DNA of 64,000 bases from Chitinophaga polysaccharea (GTDB taxonomy: Bacteria > Bacteroidota > Bacteroidia > Chitinophagales > Chitinophagaceae). The stretch spans positions 608,001-672,000 of the forward strand of contig NZ_CABFVU010000002.1 of the NCBI RefSeq assembly GCF_902150045.1. The letters run 5' to 3'. The first letter of the stretch is position 1. Each line of letters starts with the position of its first letter. Below, piece after piece: positions 36,030 through 45,577 of this stretch. The position numbers and the translations under genes were made by a program. The notes beneath the pieces were generated by a model. That model saw nothing but the letters and a program-made list of their open reading frames with translations, ran no database searches and had not been told where the DNA came from.

Positions 36030-37265
36030 CTATTTAAACTGGATGGCTTTTACCGGTGTGATACGCCGGATGATCCTGGCCGGCACCTGCAGTATAAGTA
36101 TGCAGATGAGGAAGGTGCCTATGTTGATCAGCAGGATATCGACCCAGTGCAGAGATACGGCTGCCACCGACATGTAATAGGATTCTTCCGGCAGTTTGAA
36201 GATGCCTGTGGCCTGCTGCAGGAAAGCAATGCCCAGCCCGAAGAAGTCGCCGATCAGTATTCCCAGGATAACGATATAGGCTGCCTGGTATACAAATATT
36301 TTCTGGATATCCCAGTTGCGCATACCCAGTGCTTTGGCAATACCTATCATATTGGTGCGTTCCAGGATGAGGATAAGAATGGCCGTGATCATATTTATGA
36401 TGGCAACGATGGTCATGATAACAATAATGATCAGCTCATTCTGGTTTTGCAGTTGCAGCCAGTCGAAAATATTGGGATAAATATCCTGGATGGTGCGGGT
36501 AAACAACTGATCCGGCAATGCGTTGTTATCCATATACCTGGCCAGGGAATCCATATTGCGGTAGTTATTGATAGATAGTTCATAACCGCCCACCTGATTG
36601 GGGTCCCAGTCGTTGAGCTTGCGCACCAGGTTAAGATCGCCGATCACATAAGTTTTATCATATTCCTCGATACCGGTTTTAAATATGCCCGTTACCGTTA
36701 GTTTGCGGGCGCGTGGCGGTAGTCCGCCTCCCTGTATAAAATAGATGATGGCCTTATCATTTACTTTCAGCTGCAATTCCCTGGCCATGTATTCGGAGAT
36801 CATAATTTCCGGGGCATAGGAGCTATCGTTGAACTGCAGCAGGTTACCGGCCTGCAGAAAGCGTTTCAGCTGTGGCCAGTCGTACTCTTTATCTATTCCT
36901 TTAAAGATGATGCCGTCTATTTCCTTTTCGGATTTTATAATGGCAGATTTGGTAGCGTAGTTGCTGATGGATTTAATGCCGGGCACTTTTTTCAGGCTAT
37001 CCAGCAGGCTTTGGCGGCTGTAGAAGGGAATTTCTTCTGTGAGCGGGCCCGCGTTTGGCTGGTATTCATTGATATGGATATGGCCCCAGAAGCTGAAGAT
37101 CTTCTCCTGGATCACCTGCTGAAAACCGTTTACCAGCGCTGTTGCCAGGATCATTACCGCCACGCTCACCGCGGTGGCGGCTACAGCGATATTGATAATG
37201 AACTTTGAGAAAGAAGATCCCTTATTGAAAGCAATCCGTCTGGCAATAAAAAATGATAAGCGCAT
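36030..37265 (-). CDS. FtsX/LolE-like ABC permease
   Basis: Inner-membrane permease of the MacB/LolCDE type, 411 residues from ATG 37265 (MRLSFFIARRIAFNKG). One transmembrane helix near the N-terminus, a large periplasmic domain (residues about 50-270), then three helices at the C-terminus (EERTNMIGIAKALGMRN-like coupling region: ILERTNMIGIAKALG). The cognate ATPase may be the one at 53855, but they are not adjacent. Lipoprotein release is the likely role, by family. Confidence 0.88.
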   Translation of the reverse strand: MRLSFFIARRIAFNKGSSFSKFIINIAVAATAVSVAVMILATALVNGFQQVIQEKIFSFWGHIHINEYQPNAGPLTEEIPFYSRQSLLDSLKKVPGIKSISNYATKSAIIKSEKEIDGIIFKGIDKEYDWPQLKRFLQAGNLLQFNDSSYAPEIMISEYMARELQLKVNDKAIIYFIQGGGLPPRARKLTVTGIFKTGIEEYDKTYVIGDLNLVRKLNDWDPNQVGGYELSINNYRNMDSLARYMDNNALPDQLFTRTIQDIYPNIFDWLQLQNQNELIIIVIMTIVAIINMITAILILILERTNMIGIAKALGMRNWDIQKIFVYQAAYIVILGILIGDFFGLGIAFLQQATGIFKLPEESYYMSVAAVSLHWVDILLINIGTFLICILILQVPARIIRRITPVKAIQFK

Positions 37266-37433
37266 AGAACAAATATAGGGAAAAGCTGAAAGTGCAGCGC
37301 ATAAAGCAAAAAGGTAGGCCAATGGCGCCCGTGCCGGATAAATATTTTATCTTCGCCGGGGTCATTTGCTATCTGGCTTTTGGCTCCGGCTTTCCGCTTT
37401 TAATCGTAACTTGAATAATATCAATTGCCTCAT

Positions 37434-38726
37434 ATGCGTACAGCAGCATTATTTTTTACAATAGCTCTTGTTGCCTGCCTGTTTAACAACGGCGCATCTG
37501 CACAAGTGAATGCTATTACCCCGGACCATGTATACCACAACAATATCAGATCTGTGAAGTTTAACCAGGTAGGTGATCCGTTGAGCTTAGCCATGTATAC
37601 CATTGGTACCGGTGAGAAGCTGGAGCTCTCGTTCGACGACATGGACAATGATGTGAAGAACTATTACTATTCCTTTGTGCTTTGTAATGCCGACTGGACG
37701 CCGGCGCCGGTGAACCAGTTTGATTATATGCGTGGATTTTCCGAAACCAGGATCCTGAACTATAAGTTATCCAGTGTATCCTTACAGCGTTATACACATT
37801 ACAGTATCCAGCTGCCGGGTACCAACAGCTATCCGGTAAAATCCGGTAATTATATGCTGAAGGTATACCTGGACAGCGATACCTCGCAGCTGGCCTTTAC
37901 CCGCCGGATGTATGTGGTGGAAAATAAGGCCAGTATATCAGGATTTATCCAGCAGCCTATTGCGCCTAAATTGTTCCGTACGCACCAGAAGATCAACTTT
38001 GAAATAAACACCGGTTCCCTGAATATCCAGAACCCTTTTGACCAGATCAAAGTGGTGGTGCTGCAAAACTACCGTTGGGATAATGCGCTCACCAAACTGA
38101 AGCCACAGTTTATTAACGGGAATATTCTGAAGTACAATGCAGAGCAGGACTGTATCATGCCTGCCGGTAAAGAATACCGCTGGATTGACCTGCGCAGTTT
38201 CCGCCTGCAAACGGAGCGGGTACAGCGTTCGGAATATCATAGCAACAGCACAGATGTATTTGCTGTAACGGATTACGAAACAGCCGACAAGCAATACCAG
38301 TTTATTAAAGACATCAACGGGAAATATTACCTGGCTACGCTGGATGATTATGACCCTAATTTCGAAGGAGATTATGCCACTGTGCATTTCTCTTTTGGAG
38401 CACCGGAACCTTATGCGGGATATGATATGTATATTTTCGGAGAGTTTACCAACTATGAGCTTAACGATAACAACAAGCTCACTTATAATGGCGCCAGCCG
38501 CGCCTATGAGGGCAATATTTTCCTGAAGCAGGGGTACTATAATTACATATACGGACTGGTAGACAAAACAGCGGCTAATCCCAGGTTCGATACTGATATG
38601 ACGGAGGGAAATTATTGGGAAGCGGAGAACAACTACACCATATTGCTGTATTACCGGGCGCTGGGTGGAAGGTCTGATGAGCTGGTATCGTCAATCACAT
38701 TGAATTCGATTTTGAATCGTAAATAG
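37434..38726 (+). CDS. Type IX secretion Plug protein (DUF5103)
   Basis: Periplasmic protein that closes the periplasmic side of the SprA translocon in the type IX secretion system. From ATG 37434 it has a signal peptide (ending GASAQ) and 430 residues of beta-rich structure: HVYHNNIRSVKFNQVGDPLS, YYYSFVLCNADWTPAPVNQF, FMRGFSE-type and GYDMYIFGEFTNYELNDNNK segments. These match DUF5103. No other T9SS gene is in the window. Confidence 0.85.
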   Translation: MRTAALFFTIALVACLFNNGASAQVNAITPDHVYHNNIRSVKFNQVGDPLSLAMYTIGTGEKLELSFDDMDNDVKNYYYSFVLCNADWTPAPVNQFDYMRGFSETRILNYKLSSVSLQRYTHYSIQLPGTNSYPVKSGNYMLKVYLDSDTSQLAFTRRMYVVENKASISGFIQQPIAPKLFRTHQKINFEINTGSLNIQNPFDQIKVVVLQNYRWDNALTKLKPQFINGNILKYNAEQDCIMPAGKEYRWIDLRSFRLQTERVQRSEYHSNSTDVFAVTDYETADKQYQFIKDINGKYYLATLDDYDPNFEGDYATVHFSFGAPEPYAGYDMYIFGEFTNYELNDNNKLTYNGASRAYEGNIFLKQGYYNYIYGLVDKTAANPRFDTDMTEGNYWEAENNYTILLYYRALGGRSDELVSSITLNSILNRK

Positions 38727-38785
38727 GAAGAAATATTCTAAAAGAAGAAGGGAGATGAATCATTCAACTCCCTTCTTCTTTTTAT

Positions 38786-40099
38786 TTATGCGCCTATACT
38801 CTGGCGTAGTTTAACAATATTGGCGGCGCCCCGTTTAATGATGATGCGGGTACCTCTTTCGTAGGTGAAGTAGCGGTAGAACCAGTTAATGAAAACCACC
38901 AGCTTATTTCTGAATCCCAGTAAGCTCATGAGATGTACAATCATCCAGGCCAGCCAGGCAAGGTATCCGCTCATGCGTATACCTGAGAACTCGGCCACAG
39001 CCCTGTTGCGGCCAATGGTGGCCATGCTGCCAAGATCTTTGTAATAAAAGCCTTTCATGGGTTTATTTTCCAGGGAGAGCCTGAGGTTATTCGCTACATT
39101 TTTACCTTGTTGTATAGCCACCTGCGCCACCATCGGGTAGCCTTTGGGGAAGCGGGGATCGTTGGTCATCTGGGCAATATCGCCTATAGCGTAAATGTTG
39201 GTAAATCCCCTGACCTGGTTCAGCTCATTCACCAGGATGCGGCCGTTGGGCAGGATAATGTCTGAAGGAATGCCTTTTACAGGGATGCCTTTTACGCCGG
39301 CAGACCAGAGCAGGGATTGGGTTTGGATCAGTTCACCGGTACTGAGTGTAACGGTTTTGCCGTCGTATTCTTTTACGCCTGTGTTGAGTAATACACGAAC
39401 ACCGATCTCCTGCAGTGCTTCCAGTGTTTTCTGAGAGGTAGTTTCACTGAAGGAGGCCAGTAGTTTAGGGCCTGCTTCGATGAGGTATACGTTCATGAGC
39501 GACTGGGGCAAGGTGGGATAATCTTTGGGCATAATGTATTTGCGGAGCTCTGCAAAAGCACCGGCCAGCTCTACGCCAGTAGGGCCGCCGCCTACCATCA
39601 CGAAGTTTAGTTTGGGTTTTATTTCTTCCGGGTTTTGAAGCAGCAGGCTTTCTTCAAATTGTTTCACCACGTAGTTCCTGATCTGCACGGCTTCTATGAG
39701 AGATTTCATACCGATGGCATTGTCTTCGATATCTTTATTTCCAAAGAAGTTGGTATTGCTGCCGGTGGCAAAAACGAGGTAGTCATAATGTATTTCACCT
39801 ATACCGGTTTCAAGTATATTTTCTGAAGAGCGGATACCGGTTACTTCCGCCATGCGGAATACGAGGTTTTGCTGTTTCCTGAAGATGCCTCTCAGGGGAA
39901 AGGCGATGCTATCCGGTTCAAGGCCGGCGGTAGATACCTGGTACAGCAGTGGTTGAAAGAGGTGATAGTTGTTCCTGTCGAGTAACACTACCTGAACGGG
40001 TGCATGTTTAAGCTGTTTGGCAAGGTTTACGCCGCCGAATCCACCACCTACTATAACGATTCGAGGTTGTGTGGTTTCGGGGATGTTGGGCTGAATCAT
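38786..40099 (-). CDS. ndh: Type II NADH dehydrogenase
   Basis: Single-subunit flavoprotein passing electrons from NADH to quinone at the inner-membrane surface without pumping protons. 437 residues: FAD motif IVIVGGGFGGVNLAKQLKH, second nucleotide motif FVMVGGGPTGVELAGAFAEL, NIYAIGDIA for the FAD ribityl region and a C-terminal amphipathic membrane segment (YLAWLAWMIVHLMSLLGFR). Confidence 0.93.
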   Translation of the reverse strand: MIQPNIPETTQPRIVIVGGGFGGVNLAKQLKHAPVQVVLLDRNNYHLFQPLLYQVSTAGLEPDSIAFPLRGIFRKQQNLVFRMAEVTGIRSSENILETGIGEIHYDYLVFATGSNTNFFGNKDIEDNAIGMKSLIEAVQIRNYVVKQFEESLLLQNPEEIKPKLNFVMVGGGPTGVELAGAFAELRKYIMPKDYPTLPQSLMNVYLIEAGPKLLASFSETTSQKTLEALQEIGVRVLLNTGVKEYDGKTVTLSTGELIQTQSLLWSAGVKGIPVKGIPSDIILPNGRILVNELNQVRGFTNIYAIGDIAQMTNDPRFPKGYPMVAQVAIQQGKNVANNLRLSLENKPMKGFYYKDLGSMATIGRNRAVAEFSGIRMSGYLAWLAWMIVHLMSLLGFRNKLVVFINWFYRYFTYERGTRIIIKRGAANIVKLRQSIGA

Positions 40100-40545
40100 A
40101 ATTCATCATTTTATATGTTGCCGCAATTGTGATAATATGGTCTTAGATTGGGTATTGCAGGTTGTTGTCAAACCGCATACCGCATTAAATATTCTCAAAG
40201 TTACGAAACTTTCAGAAAAAAATGAAAATTATAGATGGGAATGCAGCGGTAAGGGAGTTATTTGGAAATATTTAATCTCCTTAATAATCTGAAAAGGAAG
40301 GTTACAGTTGAATTATTAATATGTGATACGTGGAAATAATGCGATATCCCTGCCTGGATATAAAATTGGGATATTTAGGATGAGGAGGCTTATATATTTA
40401 AACTATTGTTTTGTTGGAGCATTAGGTCAAACTACTCTTATATGAAATAGTTGGGTATGTCAAGGGGTGAAAATTAAGTTAACGCCTTTAAACCCGATAT
40501 GGTATAGAGAGCAAAGTTTATGGAATAATACTTAATATTTGAGTT
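40100..40545. other. AT-rich gene-free stretch
   Basis: About 450 bases between ndh and the small basic protein gene. I see no RNA gene and no supported reading frame. It may hold promoters for both neighbours. Confidence 0.45.
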
Positions 40546-40746
40546 ATGACAATTACATCATATAAAAGACTAAAGCAGGCGCTTATTAAACAAAGGCGCG
40601 AGGTTACCGCTTCTCCCCAGGCGGCAAGTCGTTTTATTGATGATTTGGGACTCAGAGATATTGTTATAACTTCTGCTGAGAATGCTGCCGCTCCAAAAAA
40701 AGCGGCCACTCGTAAAGCTGTTCCCAAGAAAGCTGCTAGTAAATAA
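40546..40746 (+). CDS. Small basic protein, candidate antitoxin
   Basis: 66 residues, intact: YKRLKQALIKQRREVTASPQ, a helical AASRFIDDLGLRDIV segment and a Lys/Ala-rich tail (KKAATRKAVPKKAASK). It lies 54 bases before the damaged toxin-like gene on the same strand. A short helical partner in this position resembles the antitoxin of a type II pair, but this is inferred from layout only. Confidence 0.6.
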   Translation: MTITSYKRLKQALIKQRREVTASPQAASRFIDDLGLRDIVITSAENAAAPKKAATRKAVPKKAASK

Positions 40747-40800
40747 TATTCCACAATTTGCTATAAATTTCCCTAATCTTCAGGGGCGTTGTTTTTAAAT

Positions 40801-41522
40801 ATGACCTCAGCGGATTATATATACTCTTCGGATCCCGGTTTACTTATTGGTTTTCATGGTTGCTCACAGAATTGCGGAATAATGTCGTCCTTGGAAAAAC
40901 CCCTTTACGTCAGAGTAATGATCCATGGGATTGGTTAGGGGACGGTATTTACTTTTGGCAAAATAATTATGATCGGGCATATCACTATGCAAGCAATCCT
41001 CCGCCTATAGTAAAAATTGACAAGCCTTCAGTACTTGGGCAATATTTAGTTTGGGAATTGTCTTGATTTTACGGACAAAAAGTATATAGATTTTCATACG
41101 AAACATTAGAGAAGACTACAAAAGCGGAAGGCACAAAACTACCAACAAACATAAACCCTAAAGGCAACGGGAATTCCGGAGATAAGATTATAAGACGACT
41201 GGATTGTGCTGTTATAAAGAATATTCACGAACAAATGCGAATATTGGGTGAACCACCATTTGATTCTGTAAGAGGAGTATTCTTCGAAGGAAACGAACTA
41301 TATGAAGGGGCCGGTTTTTTAGATAAAACCCACATACAAATTTGTATTAGAAATCCTAATCTTATCAGAGGATATTTTATTCCGCGTAAAGAAGTAAATG
41401 GCCATAATCAATCCCGTCACTATCTGCGATGGAACTATGTCATAGCAGATGTTAAATCCTATGTAAAGCAATATTGTTTAACCAATTGCCTTAAATCTTC
41501 CAAAAATCTTCAAAAACAATAA
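40801..41522 (+). pseudogene. ADP-ribosyltransferase-like toxin, broken
   Basis: One gene with two lesions. From ATG 40801: MTSADYIYSSDPGLLIGFHG, then a one-base frameshift near 40863 enters LRNNVVLGKTPLRQSNDPWD and DWLGDGIYFWQNNYDRAYHYA. A TGA at 41064-41066 interrupts the frame, which then continues unbroken: YGQKVYRFSYETLEKTTKAE, RRLDCAVIKNI, DSVRGVFFEGNELYEGAGFL and KTHIQICIRNPNLIRGYF. The segments DWLGDGIYFW and YEGAGF...THIQICIRN recall a widespread toxin-like family whose fold I take to be ADP-ribosyltransferase-like; I cannot confirm that without a search. The upstream small gene is intact, as if the toxin had decayed and the antidote remained. Confidence 0.65.
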
Positions 41523-41558
41523 AAATCGAAAGCAGAAAACCCAATAACCACCTTTAAA

Positions 41559-41605
41559 AATCAAATCATCATAATCATCATAATCCTGAGTCAGACAACC
41601 TCCGC
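41559..41605 (-). repeat. Dispersed repeat copy C
   Basis: On the minus strand it reads TTGTCTGACTCAGGATTATG then ATGATTATGATGATTTGATT, matching the copies at 1816-1860, 56737-56785 and 59905-59950. It lies between the decayed toxin locus and the 3' end of glpF. Confidence 0.85.
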
Positions 41606-41621
41606 TACAATCCCGCCGCGC

Positions 41622-42332
41622 TTAGTGCAGGAAATACTGGTACAGGAAAGCCGCTGCTGCTGCGCCGGTCAGCGGACCGAGAATGGGAATCCATGCGTAA
41701 CCCCAGTCGCTGTTGCGCTTGCCGGGGATGGGCAGGAGGAAGTGCATCAGTCGCGGCCCGAGGTCCCTTGCAGGATTGATGGCGTAACCTGTAGGCCCGC
41801 CGAGTGACAGGCCAATGGCCAGTACCACGAACGCCACCGGCAAGGCGTCTAATGAACCGATGCCCGCAGTGGGACCGGTAATATACGAGATGGCCAGGAT
41901 GAACACCAGGGTAGCGATGAACTCTGTGAGGAAGTTATATTTCGGGTTACGGATGGCTGGAGTAGTACAGAATACGCCCAGCTTGGTATCCGCATCAGGT
42001 GTTTCATCGAATTGCTTTTTATAGGCAAGCCATACCAGCAGCGCGCCGAGCATAGCGCCGGCTATTTGTGCGGCTATATAAACGGGCACGTCTTCCCAGG
42101 GAAGTTTCCCCTGCAGCGCCTGTGCGAAAGTGACAGCAGGGTTGAGGTGGGCGCCGCTGTATTTAGCAGTGGCATATACGCCAATGAATACCGCCATGGC
42201 CCATCCCATGGTGATAACGATCCAGCCACCCTGGTTGCCTTTGGATTTGTTGAGGATTACGCTGGCTACCACGCCGTCGCCCAATACGATGAGAAAGGCG
42301 GTACCTACCAGTTCTGCTAAAAAAGGTGACAT
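41622..42332 (-). CDS. glpF: Glycerol facilitator (aquaporin family)
   Basis: Inner-membrane channel for glycerol. From ATG 42332 it has 236 residues and six helices with two half-helices: HLNPAVTF and INPARDLGPR. The Asp after the second NPAR is the glycerol-type signature. It follows glpK after 28 bases on the same strand, forming a glycerol uptake operon. An upstream in-frame start would overlap glpK and is unlikely. Confidence 0.94.
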   Translation of the reverse strand: MSPFLAELVGTAFLIVLGDGVVASVILNKSKGNQGGWIVITMGWAMAVFIGVYATAKYSGAHLNPAVTFAQALQGKLPWEDVPVYIAAQIAGAMLGALLVWLAYKKQFDETPDADTKLGVFCTTPAIRNPKYNFLTEFIATLVFILAISYITGPTAGIGSLDALPVAFVVLAIGLSLGGPTGYAINPARDLGPRLMHFLLPIPGKRNSDWGYAWIPILGPLTGAAAAAFLYQYFLH

Positions 42333-42360
42333 AAGGAATATTGATAAGCGTGGGTAAATG

Positions 42361-43854
42361 TTATTCTTCGGTCCATGCCTGGGCTGCCCTGATGGCGCGT
42401 TTCCATTCACTGCACAACCGTTTGTTTTCAGCAGGCTCCATCGCAGCGTCGAAGGTGGCATCTATTTTCCATTGCTGCGCAATGGTGTCGATGCTGTCCC
42501 AGAAGCCGATGGCAAGCCCTGCAAGATATGCTGCTCCCAGTGCGGTGGTTTCTGTAATGGTGGGGCGAACCACTCTTACATTGAGCAGATCGGCCTGGAA
42601 TTGCATGAGCAGGTTATTTTTTGTAGCGCCTCCATCAACTCTTAGTTCGGAGATGGGCATACCGGCATCCGCTTCCATTGCTTTCATGACATCCATTGTT
42701 TGAAAGGCGATGCTATCGAGCGCAGCGCGGGCAATATGAGCGGCGGTAGAGCCGCGGGTGAGGCCTACCATGGTACCGCGTGCATGCTGGTTCCAGTAAG
42801 GGGCGCCCAGGCCGGCAAATGCGGGCACGAGGTATACTCCATCGCTGTGAGGCACGGTAGCGGCCAGTTTTTCTACATCTGCGGAGTGGCGGATAATACC
42901 AAGGCCATCACGGAGCCATTGCACAACAGCGCCGCCAATAAAGATACTGCCTTCCAGCGCGTAAGTGGTTTTGCCATTGATTTTCCAGGCTACGGTGGTA
43001 AGCAGGTTGTTTTTGGAAGGAATGGGCTTATCGCCGGTATTCAGCACCATAAAACAACCGGTGCCATAGGTGTTTTTGAGCATGCCGGGTTGTGTGCATA
43101 ACTGCCCGAACAGGGCAGCCTGCTGGTCGCCGGCAATACCGGCGATGGGAATACGGTAGGGGGTAAGGTTAGCTTCGGAGTAACCATACACTTCGCTGGA
43201 TTGCTTTACTTCCGGCAACATGGAGGCTGGAATATCAAAGAGATCCAGGAGTTCCTGGTCCCATTGCATATCATGGATGTTAAATAACAAAGTGCGGGAA
43301 GCGTTGCTTACGTCTGTGATATGCAGTTTTCCGTTGGAGAAGTTCCATACGAGCCAGCTGTCTACCGTACCAAATGCGAGCTCGCCGTTGTCTGCTTTCC
43401 TGCGGGCGTCCGGCACGTTATCGAGGATCCATTTTATTTTAGTACCGGAGAAGTATGCGTCGATGCGCAGGCCGGTTTTATCTTTAATCAGTTGTTCCTT
43501 ACCTTCTTTGATAAGGGTGTCGCAATAGGCCGCAGTGCGCCTGTCCTGCCATACAATGGCGTTATGTATGGGTTTGCCGGTGCGTTTGTCCCATACGATG
43601 GTGGTTTCGCGTTGGTTGGTGATACCGATGGCTGCAATGTTTTCTCCGGACACTCTTAATTTGAGGATGGCTTCAGCGGCTACGCTGGCCTGTGAGGTCC
43701 AGATTTCCATTGCATCATGTTCTACCCATCCGGGTTGGGGGAATATCTGTTTGAATTCTTTCTGGGCAACCGCTTTGATGCTGCCATCGTGGTCAAAAAT
43801 AATGGCGCGGGAGCTGGTGGTGCCCTGATCCAGCGAAAGAATATATTTTCCCAT
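42361..43854 (-). CDS. glpK: Glycerol kinase
   Basis: ATP-dependent phosphorylation of glycerol, trapping it as glycerol-3-phosphate. 497 residues: SLDQGTTSSRAIIFDHDG at the N-terminus, GWVEHDAMEIW, NQRETTIVWDKRTGKPI, WILDNVPDARRKA and the C-terminal LRVDGGATKNNLLMQFQADL. Upstream gene of the glpKF operon. Confidence 0.97.
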   Translation of the reverse strand: MGKYILSLDQGTTSSRAIIFDHDGSIKAVAQKEFKQIFPQPGWVEHDAMEIWTSQASVAAEAILKLRVSGENIAAIGITNQRETTIVWDKRTGKPIHNAIVWQDRRTAAYCDTLIKEGKEQLIKDKTGLRIDAYFSGTKIKWILDNVPDARRKADNGELAFGTVDSWLVWNFSNGKLHITDVSNASRTLLFNIHDMQWDQELLDLFDIPASMLPEVKQSSEVYGYSEANLTPYRIPIAGIAGDQQAALFGQLCTQPGMLKNTYGTGCFMVLNTGDKPIPSKNNLLTTVAWKINGKTTYALEGSIFIGGAVVQWLRDGLGIIRHSADVEKLAATVPHSDGVYLVPAFAGLGAPYWNQHARGTMVGLTRGSTAAHIARAALDSIAFQTMDVMKAMEADAGMPISELRVDGGATKNNLLMQFQADLLNVRVVRPTITETTALGAAYLAGLAIGFWDSIDTIAQQWKIDATFDAAMEPAENKRLCSEWKRAIRAAQAWTEE

Positions 43855-43945
43855 TAGCTTTTCATTTATATATTACCGGGTTTACGTGGATATTATTATT
43901 GAATTTAGATAAATTATCCAACAAAACATGATCATCTCCCCGAGG

Positions 43946-43982
43946 GAAAAAAAATCCCCGGCGCAATTACTGCACCGGGGAT
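43946..43982 (-). terminator. Terminator after the transaldolase-like gene
   Basis: ATCCCCGGCGC / GCACCGGGGAT stem; on the minus strand it runs into TTTTTTTTCCC. Confidence 0.82.
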
Positions 43983-44005
43983 ACACCATCTAAAAAATAT
44001 TGAGA

Positions 44006-44656
44006 CTACATTTTCTTTGCGTCTTCCAGGAATTTAGCGAGACCGATATCTGTTAACGGATGTTTTAGCAGGCCGAGAATAGAATCTAACGGGCAGGTAC
44101 ATACGTCGGCGCCCACTTCAGCACATTTCACAATGTGAAGAGCGCTACGGATAGAGGCAGCCAGGATTTCGGTTTTATAACCCTGTAAGCTGTAGATCTG
44201 TGCAATCTGGGCGATCAGTTCCACGCCATCCCAGTTGGTATCGTCTATACGGCCAATGAAGGGAGAAACGTAAGCTGCGCCTGCTTTTGCAGCCAGGATG
44301 GCCTGACCTGCAGAGAACACCAGGGTACAGTTGGTTCTGATACCATTGTCAGTAAACCATTTGATGGCTTTTACACCATCTTTTATCATAGGCACTTTCA
44401 CCACGATGTTCGGGTGAATAGCGGCCAGTTTTTTACCTTCTTCAATGATAGAATTAAAATCGGTAGAGAGCACTTCTGCACTTACATCGCCATCTACTAT
44501 TTCGCAGATGTCTTCGTAATGTTTAATAATTGCAGCGTCGCCTTTGATACCTTCTTTGGCCATCAGGGAGGGATTGGTGGTTACACCATCCAGAACGCCA
44601 AGATCATGAGCTTCTTTGATTTGCGCCAGATTAGCTGTATCGATAAAGAATTTCAT
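44006..44656 (-). CDS. Small transaldolase / fructose-6-P aldolase
   Basis: 216-residue Schiff-base aldolase of the TalC/FSA type, moving a three-carbon unit between sugar phosphates. N-terminal FFIDTANLAQIKEAHDLG, GVTTNPSLMAKEG, the catalytic Lys in NIVVKVPMIKDG, and SPFIGRIDD. True transaldolase and fructose-6-phosphate aldolase cannot be told apart by reading. Confidence 0.93.
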   Translation of the reverse strand: MKFFIDTANLAQIKEAHDLGVLDGVTTNPSLMAKEGIKGDAAIIKHYEDICEIVDGDVSAEVLSTDFNSIIEEGKKLAAIHPNIVVKVPMIKDGVKAIKWFTDNGIRTNCTLVFSAGQAILAAKAGAAYVSPFIGRIDDTNWDGVELIAQIAQIYSLQGYKTEILAASIRSALHIVKCAEVGADVCTCPLDSILGLLKHPLTDIGLAKFLEDAKKM

Positions 44657-44783
44657 ACTATGATAAATTAGTTGTCAGGAAATGAGCGTTTGTGGAGATG
44701 CTGTCATTAGTGAAAGAGGTGGAGAAAATAGCAACCAGAATACTATTGACAAGCAACTAATGACAATAAAACAAAGAAAAAAA

Positions 44784-44878
44784 GGCAAGTTACTTATATC
44801 GCACCGCTACAACCACCTACCCTTGCTACATTCCTGTCCTGGGGGAGTTCAGTAGGAGCTGGTCGTATAAGACTTGCC
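44784..44878 (-). ncRNA. ffs: SRP RNA (4.5S-type)
   Basis: The minus strand of about 95 bases has the conserved SRP core CCAGGACAGGAATGTAGCAA. This is the ACA-GGAA-TGT tetraloop stem with the CAGG / AGCA internal loop bound by Ffh. The 5' end GGCAAGT and 3' end ACTTGCC pair, as do CTTATA and TATAAG next to them. A T-run (CCTTTTTTTC) follows the 3' end as a terminator. The RNA guides membrane proteins to the translocon with Ffh and FtsY. Confidence 0.9.
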
Positions 44879-44883
44879 GGTTG

Positions 44884-44891
44884 CAAAGGTA
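44884..44891 (-). promoter_or_regulatory. -7 element of the SRP RNA promoter
   Basis: TACCTTTG on the minus strand, a TAnnTTTG match, ends 5 bases before the predicted 5' end of the RNA (44878), exactly where a transcription start is expected. Confidence 0.65.
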
Positions 44892-45081
44892 ATATAAAGC
44901 ACTGAATATCCAAATATTAGAAATGGAAATGTTGAAATATTTTTTAAAACCGTAGGAATACGTATTCTTTGGAGGTTAATACTGATTACGCTATGTAATG
45001 GGAAAAATTATATATATTTGGAAAGTGAACGTATCCCAAATTATATTGTCATTCATTTTACAAACCACTTAAACCTCAATT

Positions 45082-45522
45082 ATGGAAACAAGTTATGAAA
45101 GCAGCAGTGCCTTCGGCGCCATGTTCAGTGGCGTATTTTTGATTATCTGTTTAGCGTTTCTCGTCTTTTTTGTCATCTGCATGTGGAAAGTATTCGAGAA
45201 AGCAGGCCAGGAAGGCTGGAAAGCAATTATCCCTATCTACAACGTTTATGTGCTTACGCAAATCATTGGCAAGCCCTGGTATTGGGTGATCCTGATGTGT
45301 ATTCCCTACATCGGTATCATCTGGGGGATCTGGGCTACCAACCTGCTCAGTAAAAGTTTCGGTAAAACAGAAGGGTTTACAGTAGGGCTGGTATTATTGC
45401 CTATCGTGTTTTACCCGATCCTGGCATTCGACCGCACTATTGTGTACAAAGGTCCTGCAGGTGATCCTACCCGTTTCAACAATGTGAACGATGATCTGAA
45501 TTCGATAGGAAAAACGGCCTGA
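45082..45522 (+). CDS. Membrane protein, DUF5684-like
   Basis: 146 residues with three to four transmembrane segments (SGVFLIICLAFLVFFVICMW, WYWVILMCIPYIGIIWGIWA, VLLPIVFYPILAF) and the AGQEGWKAIIPIYNVYVL stretch of DUF5684 proteins. Function unknown. A bidirectional terminator separates it from the RDD gene. Confidence 0.75.
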   Translation: METSYESSSAFGAMFSGVFLIICLAFLVFFVICMWKVFEKAGQEGWKAIIPIYNVYVLTQIIGKPWYWVILMCIPYIGIIWGIWATNLLSKSFGKTEGFTVGLVLLPIVFYPILAFDRTIVYKGPAGDPTRFNNVNDDLNSIGKTA

Positions 45523-45544
45523 TCAAAATAATTGGCATTAAAGA

Positions 45545-45577
45545 AAGGCGGCTGAAACTCAGTCGCCTTTTTTAATG
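45545..45577. terminator. Bidirectional terminator
   Basis: AAAGGCGGCTGA / TCAGTCGCCTTT stem with flanking A and T runs, between two convergent genes. Confidence 0.8.

Noticed and set aside
8200..41070. Stop-codon reassignment or programmed readthrough
   Set aside because: In-frame stops occur only in accessory genes that also carry frameshifts, and include both TAA and TGA; decay explains this better.
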